Shown here one piece after another: positions 61,387 through 64,000 of a DNA stretch of 64,000 nt (the stretch's first letter is position 1; the number at the start of each line of letters is the position of its first letter). Source of the DNA: UBA10649 sp963842725. GTDB lineage: Bacteria > Actinomycetota > Actinomycetes > S36-B12. The DNA lies in NCBI GenBank assembly GCA_963842725.1, contig CAWJHN010000004.1, forward strand, positions 930,001-994,000. Reading direction: 5' to 3'. The translations under genes and the position numbers were made by a program. The notes under the pieces are model-generated. The model worked only from the letters and a program-made list of their open reading frames with translations, was not told where the DNA came from and searched no databases.

Positions 61387-62388
61387 TCACGGTTCGGTGA
61401 CGACGGCTCCAGCCGTTGGGTCCCGCGCCACGTCAGCGAGCGCGTCCCAGTCGATCGCGCCGATCGCGCCGGTCGCTGCGTCAGTGACGGACACGATCCC
61501 CGAGGGCGACGAGATGAGGGACAGCAGCGCCTCGTGCAGCGAGCTGCCGCTTCCCACGACGGGCGAGCCCGGCGGCGCAACCAGAGCGCGCCCTCCGCGG
61601 TCGAGGGCGACGGTGATCGGAAGCACCGACAGGCGCCTGAGGATCCGGTCGCCACCGAGGAAGGAGGCGACATCCGCCGAGGCAGGCGCGCCGAGCACCT
61701 CGACCGGTCGGCCCACCTGGTCGAGGCGCGCGAACGGGCCCATCACGGCCATCCGGTCGGCGAGCACGGTCGCCTCGTCGACGTCGTGGGTGACGAAGAG
61801 CACCGTGGTGCCCAGGTCGCGCACCCACGTCCGGAACTCCTGCTGGAGGCTACGGCGGATCTCGGGATCGAGGGCCCCGAAGGGCTCGTCCATCAGGAGG
61901 ACGGGCGGCGACACCGCAAGGGCCCTCGCCACGCCGACGCGCTGCTGCTGGCCGCCGGACAGCTGGTGCGGATAGCGGTCGGCGTACTCACCCGGTGCGA
62001 GCCCGACCATCTCCAGCATCTCGCCGACCCGGCGCTGGGTGCGGCTCCGGTCCCAGCCCACGAGACCGCATACCGTCCCGACGTTCTGGGCGACGGTCCG
62101 GTGGGGGAAGAGTCCGATCTGCTGGATGACGTACCCGATGCTGCGCCGGAGCGACACGGCGTCCAGATCCTGCACGTCGGCTCCGCGGACGAGCACCCGG
62201 CCGGCGTCCGCGTCGAGCATCCGGTTCACGAGTTGCAGTGCCGTCGACTTACCGCATCCGGACCTTCCCAGCAGCACGAAGATCTCGCCTTCGGCGACGT
62301 CCAGCGAGAGATCGTCGATCGCGACGACGTCTCCGAAGACCTTGCGCGCGTTCCGGTACGCGATCAGCGCAGTGTCCCTAGGCGGCAT
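61387..62388 (-). CDS. Osmoprotectant (glycine betaine/carnitine/choline) ABC ATPase, OpuBA/OpuCA type
   Basis: 333 residues from ATG 62388. Walker A GRSGCGKST, QIGLFPHRTVAQNVG, signature LSGGQQQRVGVARALA, Walker B LLMDEPFGALDP; C-terminal ~90 residues (LRRLSVLPITVALDRGG...VSVTDAATGAIGAIDWDAL) resemble a partial CBS-like regulatory region that senses ionic strength in OpuA-type systems. Divergent from the permease genes with only 24 bp between starts. Confidence 0.88.
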   Translation of the reverse strand: MPPRDTALIAYRNARKVFGDVVAIDDLSLDVAEGEIFVLLGRSGCGKSTALQLVNRMLDADAGRVLVRGADVQDLDAVSLRRSIGYVIQQIGLFPHRTVAQNVGTVCGLVGWDRSRTQRRVGEMLEMVGLAPGEYADRYPHQLSGGQQQRVGVARALAVSPPVLLMDEPFGALDPEIRRSLQQEFRTWVRDLGTTVLFVTHDVDEATVLADRMAVMGPFARLDQVGRPVEVLGAPASADVASFLGGDRILRRLSVLPITVALDRGGRALVAPPGSPVVGSGSSLHEALLSLISSPSGIVSVTDAATGAIGAIDWDALADVARDPTAGAVVTEP

Positions 62389-62412
62389 CGAGTCCGCTCC
62401 TAGACTGCATGA

Positions 62413-63090
62413 ATGGCCGCCCTGCCCTCGGCTGAAGCCAGCAACCCCTGGTTCAGCACGGACTATCTCACACGGTCGTGGGCGGCGATCGGCGAAGCGC
62501 TCGGCGAGCATGTGGTCATCACGCTGGCCTCGGTCGGCCTCGCGACCGCCATCGCCATTCCGCTCGCCATGCTCGCGGTGCGGTCGCGCCGGCTGATCAC
62601 GCCGGTCCTCGCAGTGTCCGGGCTGCTGTACACGATCCCGTCGCTCGCCCTCATCACGGGACTGTGGCCGGTGTTCGGGCTCTCGACGACCACGGTGATA
62701 GTGGCATTGACGCTGTACGCACTGATGGTCATCCTGCGCAACACGATCGTCGGCCTTCAGGGCGTCCCGGATCACGTGACGTCGGCGGCCCGCGGAATGG
62801 GATACCGCGAGAACCAGATCCTCCTCCGCGTGAGCCTGCCCATCGCCGTGCCGGCGGTGATGGCCGGTGTGCGGCTGGCGACGGTCTCCACCGTGGGACT
62901 GGTCATGGTCGGTGCCCTCGTCGGGCACGGCGGACTGGGTGGACTCGTGCTCAACGGGTTCACCAACAACTTCTACCGGGCCCCGATCGTCCTCGGCATC
63001 GTGCTGGCCGTGGCTCTGGCACTCGCCCTCGAACTGGCCCTGACGGTGCTGCAGGGGCTGCTCACGCCGTGGCGGAGGACGCGGACATGA
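62413..63090 (+). CDS. Osmoprotectant ABC permease (OpuB/OpuC family), component 1
   Basis: 225 residues, about five TM helices. Contains the inner-membrane EAA-like loop (HVTSAARGMGYRENQILLRVSLPIAVP). Heterodimer partner of the next gene. Overlaps it by 4 bp. Starts 24 bp from the divergent ATPase start. Confidence 0.9.
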   Translation: MAALPSAEASNPWFSTDYLTRSWAAIGEALGEHVVITLASVGLATAIAIPLAMLAVRSRRLITPVLAVSGLLYTIPSLALITGLWPVFGLSTTTVIVALTLYALMVILRNTIVGLQGVPDHVTSAARGMGYRENQILLRVSLPIAVPAVMAGVRLATVSTVGLVMVGALVGHGGLGGLVLNGFTNNFYRAPIVLGIVLAVALALALELALTVLQGLLTPWRRTRT

Positions 63091-63773
63091 GCGTCTGGGA
63101 GTGGTTCGCCGATCCCGCGAACTGGAGCGGCCCGAGTGGCGTCTGGGCGAGGCTGGCACAGCAGATCGTGCTGACTGTCGTCGCGGTGGGCATCGCCGCC
63201 GCCATCGCGCTGCCCGTGGGCATCGCGGCCGGCCATGCCCGTCGATTCGGCATCCTGATCACCAGCATCGCCAATCTCGGACGCGCCATCCCCACGTTCG
63301 CCCTGCTCCTGCTCTTCGCATCGATCTCCTCGATCGGGGTGGGCACCTCCGCTGCCGTTCTCGCGCTGGTCATCTTCGCGATCCCCCCGATCCTGACCAA
63401 CGCCCATGCCGGTGTGGACTCCGTGGAAGCGGATGTGCGGTCGGCAGCGGTCGCCATGGGAATGAGCGGTGGGCAGGTGCTGCGCCGAATCGAGCTGCCG
63501 CTCGCCACGCCCCTCGTCTTCGCCGGGCTGCGCACGGCCCTGGTGCAGACGACCGCCACCGCGACCCTGGCGGCCTTCGTCGGCGGCGGGGGGCTGGGCC
63601 GGTTCATCCTTGACGGCTTCGGACTGCAGGACCAGGCGATGGTCCTCGCTGGTGTCACCCTGGTGGCCGGGCTCACGATGGGTTCGGAGGTCGCCCTCGC
63701 GGGCCTGCAGCGCCTCACCCAGTCCCGCTTCCATGGGCGGTCCCCGGCGACGATGGCTACTCTGGCTGGATGA
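63087..63773 (+). CDS. Osmoprotectant ABC permease (OpuB/OpuC family), component 2
   Basis: 228 residues, about six TM helices. EAA loop SVEADVRSAAVAMGMSGGQVLRRIELPLATP. Preceding ILITSIANLGRAIPTFALLLLFA is typical of this permease family. Overlaps the next gene by 4 bp (ATGA at 63770). Confidence 0.92.
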   Translation: MSVWEWFADPANWSGPSGVWARLAQQIVLTVVAVGIAAAIALPVGIAAGHARRFGILITSIANLGRAIPTFALLLLFASISSIGVGTSAAVLALVIFAIPPILTNAHAGVDSVEADVRSAAVAMGMSGGQVLRRIELPLATPLVFAGLRTALVQTTATATLAAFVGGGGLGRFILDGFGLQDQAMVLAGVTLVAGLTMGSEVALAGLQRLTQSRFHGRSPATMATLAG

Positions 63774-64000
63774 CACCCACGCTGCGCTCGACGGTCGCCC
63801 TCGCGGGTGCGCTCATGGCCTTGTCCGCCTGCACCTCGGCCTCGACGGGAACCTCCGCGTCGTCGCAGGCGTCCGCCGGAAGTGCCGTGGCGGAACCGTC
63901 GATCACGATCGGCGCCTTCAACTTCACCGAGAGCCAGATCCTCGCCGAGCTGTACGCCGGGGTGCTTCGGAACGCGGGTTACGAGGTCGGCATCACCCAG
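63770..64000 (+). CDS. Osmoprotectant-binding lipoprotein (OpuBC/OpuCC type), 3' truncated by the window
   Basis: 77 codons present. Signal peptide with lipobox LMALSAC, a Ser/Ala/Thr-rich linker, and SITIGAFNFTESQILAELYAGVLRNAGYEVGI, the invariant start of OpuAC/ProX-like binding proteins. Fourth gene of the uptake system. Confidence 0.88.
   Translation, partial: MTPTLRSTVALAGALMALSACTSASTGTSASSQASAGSAVAEPSITIGAFNFTESQILAELYAGVLRNAGYEVGITQ

Overview
The window is GC-rich chromosomal DNA (roughly 70% G+C by eye) with GTG starts, ATGA/GTGA gene overlaps, a leaderless promoter, and a gene content (LAL-type LuxR regulator, IclR regulator, LemA/DUF2207 pair, ClpN-domain/HTH pair) that points to a high-GC actinomycete. 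I cannot assign a genus. No tRNA, rRNA, CRISPR array, phage or insertion sequence was seen.

Layout. (1) 1-2.5 kb: end of an Fe-S/FAD oxidoreductase facing an MFS exporter. (2) 2.5-18.9 kb is the most unusual part. A haem fatty-acid alpha-dioxygenase-like (cyclooxygenase-fold) protein and a lipoxygenase diverge from one short intergenic region. They are followed by a secreted metzincin protease, a flavin monooxygenase, a HEVTH gluzincin-type protease, a four-gene minus-strand operon (CHAT peptidase, LCAT-like acyltransferase/lipase, two caspase-like peptidases), and a plus-strand operon (small unknown protein, polytopic M48 protease, lipoprotein-like esterase) that ends in a perfect 20-bp hairpin. 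All catalytic residues I could check in the peptidases and lipid oxygenases are present. I read this region as a candidate lipid-oxidation plus regulated-proteolysis island; that it works as one system is inference. (3) 18.9-23.8 kb: two VOC proteins, a small membrane protein, a large STAND/LuxR regulator and an aldo/keto reductase. (4) 24-31.4 kb: a complete multicomponent phenol hydroxylase operon (DmpLMNOP type) whose first gene is an unrelated 141-aa protein where DmpK would sit. It has two palindromic operators upstream, a strong internal hairpin before the reductase gene, an IclR regulator downstream, and a convergent acyl-CoA synthetase. (5) 31.5-42 kb: secreted PLA2-like protein, YbjN-like protein, DEAD-box helicase with an apparent ATT/ATC start, LemA, DUF2207 protein, SulP transporter and small genes. 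(6) 42-55.6 kb: an HTH/ClpN pair under a leaderless promoter with two operators, acyl-CoA dehydrogenase and phosphotransferase, hydrolases, UbiA, SDR and MDR enzymes, then pta-ackA. (7) 55.7-64 kb: a branched-chain-type ABC importer (livKGFHM) co-transcribed with an HpcH/HpaI aldolase, and an osmoprotectant ABC importer cut by the window end.

Sequence quality. Four single-base frame breaks (a secreted protein at 40.1 kb, an old-yellow-enzyme remnant at 46.05 kb, pta at 53.73 kb, ackA at 54.89 kb) lie in or next to G/C-rich runs. At least the pta and ackA breaks may be sequencing indels, because the protein continues intact in the next frame.
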